Shown here: piece after piece, positions 34,111-45,986 of the stretch | How positions within the stretch are numbered: position 1 is the stretch's first letter | Layout: each line of letters starts with the position of its first letter | Origin: Cryptomeria japonica | Lineage: Eukaryota; Streptophyta; Pinopsida; Cupressales; Cupressaceae | NCBI RefSeq assembly: GCF_030272615.1 | Contig: NC_081406.1 | Span: 397,827,939 to 397,891,938, forward strand | Length of the DNA: 64,000 nt | Direction of reading: 5' to 3' | Position numbers and translations under genes: made by a program | Notes under the pieces: model-generated | What the model was told of the DNA's origin: nothing | Database searches by the model: none | What the model saw: the letters and a program-made list of their open reading frames with translations, nothing else

Positions 34111-35097
34111 TGATTAATTATTATTGGTTATTATATTATTATACTCCCTTGTTACTAATTGAGTAATTAAATATCTTGTTTATACCTCTACCTTATTATT
34201 TTATTATTTATGTACCTACCCCTTTGGAAGATGTGATTTTTGAAGGAGGTTGGTATAGAATATTGTTTATTGGAATATTTTGATTGGTTAGGATTCTTCT
34301 GTAGTTTTTGAATGAGATTTTATTTATTGGTTTTTTGAGCATTTATTGTGGGGAGCTTCTGGATTGATTCTTTTATGACTTTGGAGAATTTTGAATGCTG
34401 GTGGAGATTTTGGTTTCGATTTGGAGCTTGGTTGGATTGCTGAAGCTGGTTGGATTTTAGGGAATTGGATTGCTCATCGTCAGCTCTCTTTTGACATAAC
34501 TTCTATTGTCCAAGTCGGTTGATTTTGTCTCTTTGCGCATTTGATTTTGTTTAAAAGATATGTCTTCTTCGTGCTTGAATGCTTTATGTGAGAATGGAAG
34601 AAACAATGTAGAAAATGGAATATTGTATAATTATGCTATATAGATTAAATTGTATATGTTTCATTTGTTTTTATTTATTTATTTATCTACCTAGTAATTT
34701 ATCGTGAATGGCTTTGCGATTATTCTGTGAATGTTTTTGTTTGCTGTGAATTCTCATCTTGGCCTAGGAAGAGTGAATTTGTTTGCCATTCTTTCATGTG
34801 TGTTTGGAATGAATGTTTTCCCTATTCATATCCTTTATTTAGTCACCTAGGTGTTGATTCTCTAAGTTATGTCATGAGTTCTTGTCGCATTTGGGAATAA
34901 AGCTTATGTCCTTACTTTGGTTGATTGTTGAGTTTTGTTTTACTTGTACCTTGCAATATATTTGTTATTGTGTCTCTCCTGGATTGGTTTTGAATCATAA
35001 TTTATGTCTTAGTGAATCTTCTGAATCAATTGTAAGTCTTTATTTCTATTTTTTTTATTTCTTAGTCCATGTTGTATATGCACTACAAAATTGGTTG

Positions 35098-35290
35098 TAG
35101 GCGCTAAAATATATATTGTATGTGTTGTTTAATCTAGTATATGCGCCACTCTAAAAGGAAAATGTATTGTTATGTTAGGCCAATGCACCACTATGATCAG
35201 TAGATAAACTGTTATATTTTGTGAATGTGCTACTATGTTCTATGGATGCGCTATTCTGATTGGTGGATGCACTAAACTGCTATGTATATG
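35098..35290. repeat. Degenerate about 21-bp repeat with GCGCYA core
   Basis: Successive units such as GGATGCGCTATTCTGATTGG and GGATGCACTAAACTGCTATG, alternating with half-units around ATGTATTGTTATG. The words resemble the minisatellite at 21967-22245 in another gypsy element. Confidence 0.55.
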
Positions 35291-35410
35291 GGTCTTCGAT
35301 CATTTTTTTCAGTCTGTGATCCATTTTGGGATTTTGGCTTATACCATAGGATTTTTGTGATTGTCTTGAGACGTTTATGGTTCAATATCATTCATTTTAT
35401 TGTTGATTTG

Positions 35411-35614
35411 TGCTCTGGCAAGATGGTTTGTGCCTTGTCATTGAGGTTTGTGCATATATGTTGATTAGCTCCAGCAAGACGGAGAATGCCTTGTTGTTGA
35501 GGTTGATTGTATATGAGCTCCAATGGGATTGATGTCCCTCACTATTGAGGATTTTATTTTCATATTGTTGAGTAAGATGGTGTGTGCCTTACTCTTGTTT
35601 ATTGTTATACTTTT
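35411..35614. repeat. Diverged tandem repeat, about four units of 45-60 bp
   Basis: Units contain AGCTCCAGCAAGAYGG, then TGTGCCTTGTTGTTGAGGTT, then a TTGT/TATATG spacer, with increasing divergence. It lies inside the long LTR. Confidence 0.55.
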
Positions 35615-37393
35615 GATGGTGGAGGCTCTTGTTTTGGCATGTTGGCATTATAGTTCATTGTTATGCTTCAGATGTGTATCTATGATGTTGTGACTGTGGA
35701 TTTATTTCATTGGAGCCTTCATGATGTTAATTTGATGTCATTGTGTTTGTGTTCTAGCCTAAGGTCTTGGTTCATGGTTAAGGGGATTGGGCTCTTGCAT
35801 GTGTGGGCTGAGGTCATGAGCAATAGACTGCTAAGAGGTTCCTTGTAAGGATGCTTAGAGTCTAGACCAGCCTAGGAACCACATGAAGAGTTTTCCTTTG
35901 TAATTGCAAGTGATAACCTTAATTATTGATTAGTGGGTTTGGGTATTTATAACTTTACTTAATCAAGAAATTGGTTTTTTTGATTCCCCACCTCATAGCT
36001 CTAGAGTGTTGACTCGGGATGAGCTTGGGAAGAACATTGGAGTGGTAAACCAAACTCCCTTGATTGGCTCCAAGGTTGAGACGGTTCCACATGTCAATCA
36101 AGGTGTGGCTTCGCCCCTTCTATGTTGAGGATAGTATGTGATGAAACTCTTTCCCTACATATGTCCATGATCCTCATGCCATGATTGTTTGGTACACCTC
36201 TAGGATTTTATTGCATATCGATTTAGCCTTGTGTTGTGTTTCGGTGTAATCTTAGGTGGTTGTTTTTCTATGGTTGTGAGCTCTTGTCCTTAGGATGTTA
36301 GGTGTCAGCATAGGTCTAGAGTATTAGTTGGAACCTTGTGTCATCTCCTAGCATGGGGTTGGTTCCTTATTTTTCCACATGGTTGGGTGGTTTCATGCCT
36401 TCTTCAATTGGGATGTTCTTCATTAGAAGCTACAGTGTGTGTATGTGGATTCTTATCTTCTCTTCACGTGGATGGATTCTTGGAGCTTATTCTATGTAAT
36501 TGAGTTTATAATTATGTATCTTATATCATGAGGAAAGATGTAATTGTAAAGAGACTATGTATTATATTTATATATATTGTAATCATATGTGATAGGACTT
36601 GTAGTAGGCTATGATCATGGTGTAATGTAGTAGGTTATGATTGTTGTAATCTTTGTAACACTTACATTGTAATTGGATATTCATTATGTATATAATTTGG
36701 GATTGGAAAGAAATAATTGAACGAATTAGTAACATTATTAAATTATCTTATGTATATCTATGGATATAAAGAGAATGTTAAATGAACATATTAGAATTAT
36801 GGTAGATGTTCTTAATGGAATGATGGTATTCCCTATTATTCGTTTCCTCTTGAGTGCAAATATGCATGAGTGGTTTATAGGAACCTATGGTTAACTTAAA
36901 GGAAAAGAATTAGGTTAAATTTATATGATGTTTGCATAGAAAAGATGATATCCTGTTAGATGGTTTTGAAAAGGGAATTAAGAACATTTGGTTTGGTGCT
37001 TTAAAATGAATTCAAGAGTTAATGGGAATATGTAGGATTTGCATTGATAGTTCATAATACTCATGTTAGGAAGAAAAAAATTGAATAGGAACTAAATGTA
37101 ATGGATGTTTATGGTATCATCATTATGGATGTGCTTATGTGTTATTATTAGTTAAATAATGGCGTCGAGGTACCCTAGGGATAGATAGTTGTTGTATTGT
37201 TATTTCTGCTTGCGTATTATGTTGTTAAGAATATGATTATATTTAAGATGTTTATGCATTCATGTAATGTTGTGACTAATGCATACGAGTATGTGTAGCA
37301 TTGTGTGTGGCGTTAGTGAATGTTTTAAAAAAATTATCTCTATTTATTAGTTAGATTAGTTATTTTATCTAGGGTATTTTGGCGGGCATTACA

Positions 37394-38715
37394 AGATTTT
37401 ATTTATTTTTTCTTGGATCTCTAAAGTTACGAAGTAGCCCATGTTTCTCTTATCATTCTCTGTCGGTAGACTTTCATTTTCAATATGATATTTTGTTGCT
37501 AATGTGTTGTTGATAGTTATTGGCTATGTTAAGGGTCAATGCCCTAGCTAAAGTTGCTTTTATAATCAAAAAAATTATTCACACGTTAAATTTTACATTA
37601 TCAATGTATTGATTGAATCACAAAATGAACAAACATCAAAATGCAATATGAGTCCTATGTGAGTTTGTGCATATACATTAGCTATCATCTTGCATATTAT
37701 TTCCAAACAACTAAGACACTTCTACCTCAAACACATTCTCGTCTTTGACGTGTACTTACACTCACTCGCACTTAGATTCACATCAGCTTGTTTGTCCCAT
37801 AATCATAGCCGAAGCATTAACTCATAATCATAACATAATACTTAACCTTTTTTTTAATTCATTTCTATGCATTTAGATTAACCATCTAATTCAGCAATTA
37901 GGCACATACAAATAACCATTTAATCAAACCACATAAGCTGATGTTCAATAGTCTCATCAAATATAATGAATAATAAATGCAAGCATAGTTCAAGATGTGG
38001 CAATGTGGCTATTACAATTTTAAGATGAGTATTTATGGTGATATGTATCGAATCAAGTTCTTAACATTTTTTGGAAAATTATAGATATAACAGGTTTTTA
38101 CTTCAAATTTTGCCTTGAGGTGTGTTGGTTGTTGGGACTTCAAAAATTTTGTCAAATTTTGAAGGCCCAGGTTCAAAATTTTGCTAAGGACACTCAGAAT
38201 CCCCTTTGTAGTATAACACGTTGTGTTATATTATAACTTCAGTAGGTAACTAATTTGCGAACAACGTTTTAGTCACTCATAAAAGTGAAGAGGGAAAGCA
38301 TGGGACGTGCTACTAGGACAGGTGATTGGACGAGGGTGACATTGGCCATCGAGTTGAAATTGCATTTGTCTTGGCAACTTGTATGCCTTATCAACATGAC
38401 TTGGTGTTTCAGTGAAAGATTTTTCACCCCTTATCGGCCTATCACATCCAAATGGAAAGGAAGAAGTTGTTTTTGTTTTCATGTCAAATTCTGACCAACC
38501 TCCAACCCCTAATAGTCGGGCTCATTGGTTTCGACGTGTTTGTTGTTGATTAAACCCTTCGAGTTGTGTTGTGATCATTTGGGATCCTCCTTCTTTGAGC
38601 TTGGATGTACCATGTGGCGGCCACCAGATGTATCTCTCAAACTGTGTGGGTCCCACTATAAAAGTGACTCATATCAAAGTATCGCTTCAAACTTTAAAAG
38701 TGCAAGTATTTTGCT
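37394..38715. other. Unassigned region between long LTR and copia A
   Basis: AT-rich to 38.2 kb, then somewhat more GC-rich. Short open frames at 38273-38494 on both strands have no recognisable motif. A perfect hairpin, TATAACAC-GTT-GTGTTATA, lies at 38212-38230. Nothing else is supported. Confidence 0.4.
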
Positions 38716-40100
38716 TGTTGGATATTGTTGCTGCTAGGATATGTTGTTGTCATTGATGTCAACATATTCATATGTTTTGATGTTGTAGAGAGTTGTTTTG
38801 GTGATCTAGTGATTGCAGCGAGTTGATCTAGTTAGTTTATTTGTTTGCTATACTAAATCAACTAGAGATGCTTCATTCTTATTGATTTCATGTTGCTATG
38901 TGGTTACTTGTTCGAGTTACAGATTCCCATATGAAGATTGGTGTTTTCAGTGTTCAGTGTTGCAGTGTTCTGATGTTTGATCCATCGTGCTCTAGAATGA
39001 TCGCATCGCTGGTTGTGGATTTGGGACAATGTTTGGGATATTCATGTGTATCTTCAAGTCATATGGTTTATGATTTGGTGCTCCACAAGTTATCTTTCTA
39101 GTCTGAGTTGTTGTTGTTGAGTGTTCTTGAATGTACTTAGCATGTTGATCGATGAATATTTGATTAAGTGGTGTTGGTGCAGCTAGTGCGGATGGTTTTA
39201 ACGTGATTGTTGGTGTTTCCTAATCAAGTCCTATTTGTTTTGGTGGTCCACATTGATCTTTGTGTGTGTTATTGAAGATCTTATGGGTCCGGTGATATTC
39301 TTCATGTTATGTAGTAATTTTGGTGGTGTAGCGTGTTGTGGTTGATCTTGGCAAGATTGTTGGTGGTGTTGCATGTTCGAGGTTTTGATTTGGGGTCCAT
39401 GCTATGTTTTCTATGGCATTGTATTGGTATGGCGGTTGATCTATGTATCGTATGATTTAATTTTGTAATTAGGTATTGAGGGTTGAGTCGACCTTGTAGT
39501 CAAGGTTTATGATTTGTATAAATAGGTGTTATATTCATGTAATTTGGGTATGGGTGGTGTGCCTGTATTATCAAAGAGTGGTGTATGTGTGAATAAGATA
39601 ATTCATCTTTCGGTGTGGTGTATTGAGCAGAGAGTGTTGTAGGGTAGACAATTGTGCTTAACCAGAACTGTCATCAAGCATTAGGAGATGTTATTCTTTC
39701 AACTCATCTTAACCGGATTGTAGTCCAAATATTATTGTAAGGTAGTGAACCTTCCCTAAGGGTTGTAGCCTTCTAGGTCATTGTATTTTGAGCATTGAGG
39801 TCTAGGAAATGTTCCTAAATGCATCTGCATTCCCCATTGTAATATTTACACATACTATCACAAAGTATAATCTTATTATGGGTAGGTTCCCACCATGGTT
39901 TTTCCCTTAATTGATTTTTCCACGTTAAAATCTTGGTGTTATGTGTGTTGATGTTATTGTGTTTATCTTTATTCTTTCTATAGTTGATTAGATATGAGAT
40001 TGTGCTTAAATTGCTTAATCCAATATAAATTGATTCATCCCCCCCCCCTCTCCCCCCCCCCCCCCCCCGCTCTTAGTTTTATTCATTATTGTCACCAACA
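38716..40100 (+). repeat. Copia A 5' LTR, 1385 bp
   Basis: Starts TGTTGGATATTG and ends CCAACA before the primer site. It matches 44656-45986, with many substitutions and small indels (roughly one base in ten by eye, not calculated). A C-rich expansion (about 40039-40070; C10, then TCT, then C17) near its end is absent from the 3' copy. Confidence 0.93.
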
Positions 40101-40102
40101 AT

Positions 40103-40114
40103 TGGTATCAAAGC
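40103..40114 (+). promoter_or_regulatory. Copia A primer-binding site
   Basis: TGGTATCAAAGC, two bases after the 5' LTR. It differs at one base from the plant initiator tRNA-Met site TGGTATCAGAGC. Confidence 0.9.
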
Positions 40115-40156
40115 TAAATCCTCTGGAAGAAGCTTGACTGCTTGAGGAGATCCAGG

Positions 40157-41508
40157 ATGGCAACCTATGTTTTCAACAAAGAGATTCTGAGATTTGATGG
40201 AAACAATTACACTGTTTGAAAGGATCAGATGGAAGTTCATTTGAAGTATTTTGGAGATGGTTATTGGAAGATTACAAAGAATGTCTACAATGTTCCTCAG
40301 AATGGTTTGGTTAGTGTTGATGAGTTCAAGGATGTTGAACATAATATAAGAGCTAAGGAAGCATTGTTGAGTGGCTTGACCGATTCAGAGATGACTAATG
40401 TAATGGGTCTGCATACTGCACATGAGATCTGGAAAATGTTAGAGACCTTGTATGAAGGAGATGCACAAGTTAAAGTTGCTAAGTTGCAGAGCTTGAAAGG
40501 AAAATATGAGACATTGAAGATGGGAGAAGATGAGAACATAAAATCCTTTATGGCTAAAGTGAATGAACTTGTTATGAACATCAAATGTGTCAGTAGAACT
40601 CTTGAAGAAGATGAGATTGTTGCTAAGGTGCTAAGATCCTTGCCTCCTGCTTACAAGCCTAAAGTTGTTGCTATTGATCAGATCCAAAGTGTGACTACTG
40701 TAACAAGAGACATGTTGGTTGGCAATCTTGTTGCATTTCAGTTGATTGAATTTGGAGAATCACATGATAAATCTGAGACTACATTCAAAGCCTTTGTATC
40801 CTGGAAGCAGAAGTATGGTCCGGGAGAGAGTTCATCTAGGGTTTCTAGATATGAAAGAGAAATGAGGGAGATGGAAGAATAGGAAAGGGAGTTGGATGAG
40901 CTTGAAGCCTTATTGCTCGAAGATTGCCTAAGGGAGTCGGTAAGTATGATGGAAAGTTACCTTTGAAATGTTTCTCTTGTAATAAGATAGGACATTTTTC
41001 TTCTAGGTGTCATGAAAGAATGTCTAGGTATGATAAGAATGAAAGGCATGATAGATATGATAAGAATGATAGATATGAGAAGCATGATAAGTATGATAAG
41101 CCCTATAAGCCTAGCCGGAAGTATAGGTATCAAAAGAGATGTTACTATGTTGCTGATGAAGAGTCAGAGAATGGGAATTTAGAATATGAATTTGTATTTA
41201 TTGCTTTTAAGGAAGATGATCTGGTACCAGTGAATTCTACAAGCTGCATTGTTGAGGAGAAAGCTTTGGCTGCTAAGATTGAAGAGAAAGATGAATGGGT
41301 AATTGACAGCGGTTGTTCACATCATATGATAGGTGATAGAAGCAAGTTTGTGAATATGGAGAGGTATGATAGTGGTATAGTGAGATTTGGAGATGATAAA
41401 GCTTGTGTGATTCATGGTAGAGATTCTATTTCCTTTGATGGTAAGCATAGTATTGATGATTTCTTATATGTTGAAGGTTTGAAGAATAATCTTTTGATTG
41501 TTGGATAG
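40157..41508 (+). pseudogene. Copia A Gag and protease
   Basis: The polyprotein starts at the ATG at 40157 (MATYVFNKEILRFDGNNYTV) and meets a TGA where Trp is expected at 40217. It continues with the Gag core (MEVHLKYFGDGYWKITKN, LYEGDAQVKVAKLQSLK, SFMAKVNELVMNIK). A TAG stands at 40880 and a frameshift near 40912. A CCHC knuckle CFSCNKIGHFSSRC (about 40960-41010) and a Tyr/Asp/Lys-rich repeat stretch follow. The protease motif WVIDSGCSHHM (near 41297) retains D-S-G. A TAG at 41506 replaces the CAG present at the same place in copia B. Confidence 0.92.
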
Positions 41509-42745
41509 ATGGTTGATAAGGGATATGATTTACAATTTAAGAATGGTAAATGTAAGATTCTAAATGCCTCCGGTATAGACATTGCATCGGGGACAAAGAC
41601 TAAAGAAAATATTTTTCACTTGAATGCTAGTGATAAAAGTTGTTTAATTGCTCAGGTAGATGAAATTTGGTTGTGACATAGAAGGATGTGTCATGTTAAT
41701 GTTGACTCCATGATAAGGATAAGTTCTGCTCAAGCTATTAGAGATTTGCCTAAGGTTGTGAAGCCTTCTAATCTGGTATGTAAAGAATGTTACCTGGGAA
41801 AGAAAACAAGAAATTCATTCAAAGTAAGTTGTATACATATAATGGATTGTTAGATCTTGTGCATACTGGCTTTTGTGGTCCTACAAGAGTGAGAAGCATG
41901 CAAGGTGATAGGCATTTCATGTTGTTGATTGATGACTACTCTAGAATGATGTGGGTCACCTTTCTAACAGAGAAATCAGAAGCACTAGAGAAATGAAAGA
42001 TATCCAAAGCTAAGGTGGAGACTGAGACAGGGTTGAAGCTAAAGCATCTGAGATCTGACAAAGGAGGAGAATTCACATCTGGTGAGTTTGATACATTTTG
42101 TGAGAGTAATGGAATTAGAAGATAGTTATCTACTCTTAGAACCCCTCAGTAAAATGGAGTTGTTGAAAAGAAGAACATAACCATTTTGGATGCTGCGAGG
42201 ACTATGTTGATTGAAGGAAATGTTGCACAAACCTTTTGGAGAGAATTTTTTAGCACTATTGTTTACACATTCAACCAAGTGCATATAAAAGGTGATTCCA
42301 GTAAGACTCTATATGAGCTATGGTTTGGTCATGTTCCTACAGTAAGATATTTCAAGGTTTTTGGAAGCAAATGCTATATCAAAAGAGATGAGGATATAGA
42401 GAAGTTTAATGCAAGATGTGATGAAGGAATCTTCTTGGGATATTCTATGAAGAGAAAGGCCTACCGGTGCTACAATAAGAGATTGAAGAAGGTAGTGGAA
42501 AGTGCAAATGTGAAGGTTGATGAATGCCATGGAAAGCAGATTAAAGCATGTGGATATGAGTTTTATGATCAAGATGTTTCAAAGCCTGTGCAAATTGAGA
42601 TCTTAAAGCATAATGCTCTAGTAGAGACATTTAATCCGGATATTGTTGTTGCTGGTGAAGAAGCTCAAGAACTTGAAAAATCAGAACAATCAAAAGACTC
42701 AGAGGTATGTGAGATTAAATCATTCAGGAAATCATATTATTGGTG
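41509..42745 (+). pseudogene. Copia A integrase
   Basis: After the GAG-pre-integrase region (HRRMCHVN preceded by a TGA at 41674 where copia B has TGG; then C-x2-C in NLVCKEC), a frameshift near 41790 leads to the core. The first catalytic Asp, seen as LVHTD in copia B, is Gly here (LVHTGFCGP, near 41860). The second is in LLIDDYSRMMWV, and the Glu is kept in NGVVEKKN near 42160. Stops at 42123 (TAG) and 42150 (TAA) break it. The C-terminal part reads IKGDSSKTLYELWFGHVPTV and FKVFGSKCYIKRDED, typical of copia integrase. Inactive. Confidence 0.9.
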
Positions 42746-42769
42746 ATAAAAACAAAGGTGTAATGAATA

Positions 42770-44348
42770 GGAGAAGGACTGTTGCTGAAGAGATATGTTT
42801 GATTTCCAAGACTAAACCTAAGAATTTTCTAAAGCATGTAAAGATGAGAATTGGATAAAAGCAATGGAAGAAGAGCTAAATAAGATTAAGAAGAATAAAA
42901 CATGGGAGTTTGTTCTGAGAGCTAAAGACAAGAATGTGATTGGCACTAAATGGGTGTTCTAGAATAACTGAATGAGGTCGGTGAAGTGGTTAGAAACAAA
43001 GCAAGATTAGTATATAAGGGATGTTCTCAGATGGAAGGAATTGAATATGAGGAGACTTTTGCTCCGATAGCTCAAATTGAAGTTGTTAGATTGTTGCTTG
43101 TATATACTTCTTACAAGAATTTCAAGGTATATTAGATGGATGTAAAGTCAACCATTTTGAATGGTGATTTGGAAGAGGAAGTCTATATTGAGCAACCAAA
43201 TGGATTTTCATTATCAGATGAAGGAGATACGGTATGCAAATTAAAGAAAGCATTGTATGGACTAAAGCAAGCCCCCAGAGCCTAGTATGCTAGATTGGAC
43301 GAGTACTTGATGAAGTTGAGATTTTATAAAGGTAGTTTTGATAGTAATTTATACTTTAAGGTTGATAATGATAACGTTTTGATTGTTTAAGTCTTTGTTG
43401 ATGACATTAGTTTTGGAGGAGATTATGATTTGAGTATAAAGTTTTCTGATGATATGCAAAAAGATTTTGAGATGTCTATGATAGGTGAGATGAAATTCTT
43501 CTTAGGATTGTAGATTACATAGACTAGTAAAGGTATTTTCATTTCTCAATCTAAGTATGTGAAGGAATTGTTGAATTTTTTTGGTTTATATGATTCTAAA
43601 CCTATTGGAACTCCTATGGTGACTGGATGCAAGTTATCTAAGAATGATGAATCTCAGAAAGTCAATCAAACTTTGTATAGATCAATGGTTGGTGGATTAT
43701 TGTACTTAACTTATGCTACACCAGACATTATGCGTGTTGTTTGTCTTTGTTCTAGATTTCAAGTTGATCCTAAAGAGAGTCATGTTACTGTTGTAAAGAG
43801 GATTTTTCATATACTTGAAGAGGACAGTTGACTATGGTTTATGGTATTTGAAGAATGATGATTTCATGTTGTGTGCCTATACTAATGCTAATTGGGCAAG
43901 TGATGTTGATGACCGGAAGAGCACTACCGGTGGAGCTTTCTTTTTGGGAAAGAAGTTGGTTTCATAGTCCAGTAAGAAAAAAGATGTTATAGCTCTATCT
44001 ACTACAGAAGTTGAATACATTGTTGCTGCTAGAAATTGTACTCAAGTAGTGTGGATGAAGCAGATGTTGAATGATATTAGAGTTATTTATGATGAGCCTA
44101 CTATTATATATTGTGATAATTCAAGTGTTATTAATATTTCCAAGAATCCAGTATTGCATTCTAAAACAAAGTATATATCAATTAAGTATCATTTCTTGAG
44201 GGAGAAAGTCAGTGATGAAGAAGTCAAATTGGAGTATGTATCTACAAAGGATCAGATAGTAGGTATCTTTACTAAACCTTTGCCTACAGATACGTTTGTA
44301 TATTTGAGAGACAAGTTAGGGGTCTCTGCCCATCCTAATGAGAACTAG
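42770..44348 (+). pseudogene. Copia A reverse transcriptase and RNase H
   Basis: RT landmarks are NKTWEFVLRAKDKNVIGTKW (near 42895), [38 protein letters not shown] after a TAG at about 43135, [12 protein letters not shown] before a TAG at 43283, and the active site VFVDDISFGGD near 43390. RNase H follows: NANWASDVDDRKSTTGGAFF, a TAG at 43965 where copia B has TGG, TEVEYIVA, then TIIYCDNSSVINI and FTKPLPTDTF at the end. Several frame changes are present. RT follows integrase, the copia order. Confidence 0.92.
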
Positions 44349-44642
44349 ATGCATTGAGATGCATCAATCTGGTGGACTTCTCAGTCTTATATTCTTATCC
44401 GAATTCATAACTTGATATTTCTACTCAGTCTAAGTAGTTAGTGAGTGATTAGTTGTTCAAATTTGTGTGTTTATCCTAAGGGGCGGAGATTGTCCTTCTT
44501 AGAGGGAGAGAAAAATGATGTATTTGACATTGTTGTCAAAGGGGGAGAGGAGCATATGAAAAAATGCCTTATCTTTGGAGATTTGTGTGCATTTATTCCC
44601 TTGCATTGATTTTTTTTCACATTCATATGTTGCCATCAATGC

Positions 44643-44655
44643 CAAAGGGGGAGAT
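44643..44655 (+). promoter_or_regulatory. Copia A polypurine tract
   Basis: CAAAGGGGGAGAT abuts the 3' LTR. A second tract of the same type, CAAAGGGGGAGAGG, lies upstream at about 44537. Confidence 0.88.
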
Positions 44656-45986
44656 TGTTGGATATTGATGCGGCTAGGATATGTTGTTGTCATTGATGTC
44701 AACATATTCCTGTATTTTGGTGTTGCAAAGAGTTGTTTTGGTGATCCGGTGATTGTAGTGAGTTGATTTGGTTCGTTTATCTATTTGCTATGCTGAATCA
44801 ACTAGAGATACTTCATTCTTTATTGATTTCATGATACTATGTGGTGACTTGATCAAGTTGCAGATTTCAGTATGAAGTTGGTACTTTCAGTGTTCTAGCA
44901 TTTGATCCGTCATGCTTCAGAATGATCACATCTCTAGTTGTGGATTTGGGAGAGTGTTTGGGATGTTCATGTGTATCTTCAAGTTAGATGGTTCGTGATT
45001 TGGTGCTCTGCAAGTTATCTTTCTAGTCCGAGTTGTTGTTGTTGAATGTTCTTGAATGTTAGCATGTTGATCGATGAAGATTTGATTAAGTGGTGTTGGT
45101 GCAGCTATTGTGGATGGTTTTAACATGCATTTTGGTGTTTCCTAATCATGTCCTATTTGTTTTGGTGGTTCACATTAATCTTTGTGCATGTTATTGAAGA
45201 TCTTATGGGTCTGGTGATATTCTTCATGTTATGCGATATTTTCAGTGGTGTAGCGTGTTGTGGTTGATCTTGGCAAGATTTCTGGTGGTGTTGCATGTTC
45301 GAGGAGTTGATTTGGGTCCATGCAATGTTGTCTATGGAATTGTATTGGTCTAGTAGTTAATTTATGTATCGTGTGATTTAATTTTATAATTAGGTGTTAA
45401 GGGTTGAGCCAGCCTTGTAGTCAAGGTTGATGATTTGTATAAATAGGTGTTATATTCATGTAATTTGGGTATGGGTGTTGTGTTTGCATTATCAGTGAGT
45501 GTTGTATGTGTGAATAATTGAATTCATCTTTTGGTGTGGTGTATTGAGCAAAGAGTGTTGCAGGGCAGACAATTGTGCTTAACTTGAAGTATCATCAGGC
45601 ATTAGGAGATGTTATTCTTTCAATTCATCTTAACCAGATTGTAGTATGAATATTATTGTAAGGTAGTGAACCTTCCTTGAGGTTTGCAGCCTTTTGGATC
45701 ATTGTATTTTGAGTAGTGAGCTCTAGACAATGTGTCTAAATGCATGTGTATTCCCCATTGTAACATTTACACATAAAACTGCAGAGTATTATCTTATTGT
45801 GTGTCGGTTCCCACCATGGTTTTTCCCTTAACCGGGTTTTCCATGTCAAAATATTGGTGTTATGTGTGTTGTTATTATTGTGTTTATCTTTATTCTTGTT
45901 GCAGTTGATCAGATCTGAGATTTTGCTTAATCCAATGAAAACTAATTCACCTCCCCTCTTAGTTTTCTTCATTGTTGTTGCCAACA
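44656..45986 (+). repeat. Copia A 3' LTR, 1331 bp
   Basis: TGTTGGATATTG to GCCAACA. The flanking pentamers (TTGCT before the 5' LTR, TCGTT after this one) differ at two of five bases, so a target-site duplication is not demonstrated. Confidence 0.93.

Larger units (their letters stand above)
32163..37393 (+). repeat. Very long gypsy-type LTR, about 5.2 kb
   Basis: It begins TGTAGTGCCCCT after a polypurine tract and ends GCGGGCATTACA. The first and last ten bases form an inverted repeat with one mismatch (TGTARTGCCC / GGGCATTACA), as expected for Ty3/gypsy LTR ends. Inside are a long TG/TA microsatellite, a TTTATTTATT-rich stretch (33.5-34.1 kb), a spaced duplication around GTACCTACCCC (33975 and 34210), and minisatellite-like stretches at 35098-35290 and 35411-35614. 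No ORF is recognised. Only one copy is present, with some internal sequence before it, so this is the 3' LTR of an element whose left part is lost. Confidence 0.75.
38716..45986 (+). mobile_element. Ty1/copia retrotransposon A, 7.27 kb
   Basis: Complete structure: LTR, tRNA-Met primer site, gag, protease, integrase, RT, RNase H, polypurine tract, LTR. The LTRs differ clearly from each other and many stops are present, so it is old and inactive. It is related to copia B at protein level but the LTRs differ in most of their length. Confidence 0.95.
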
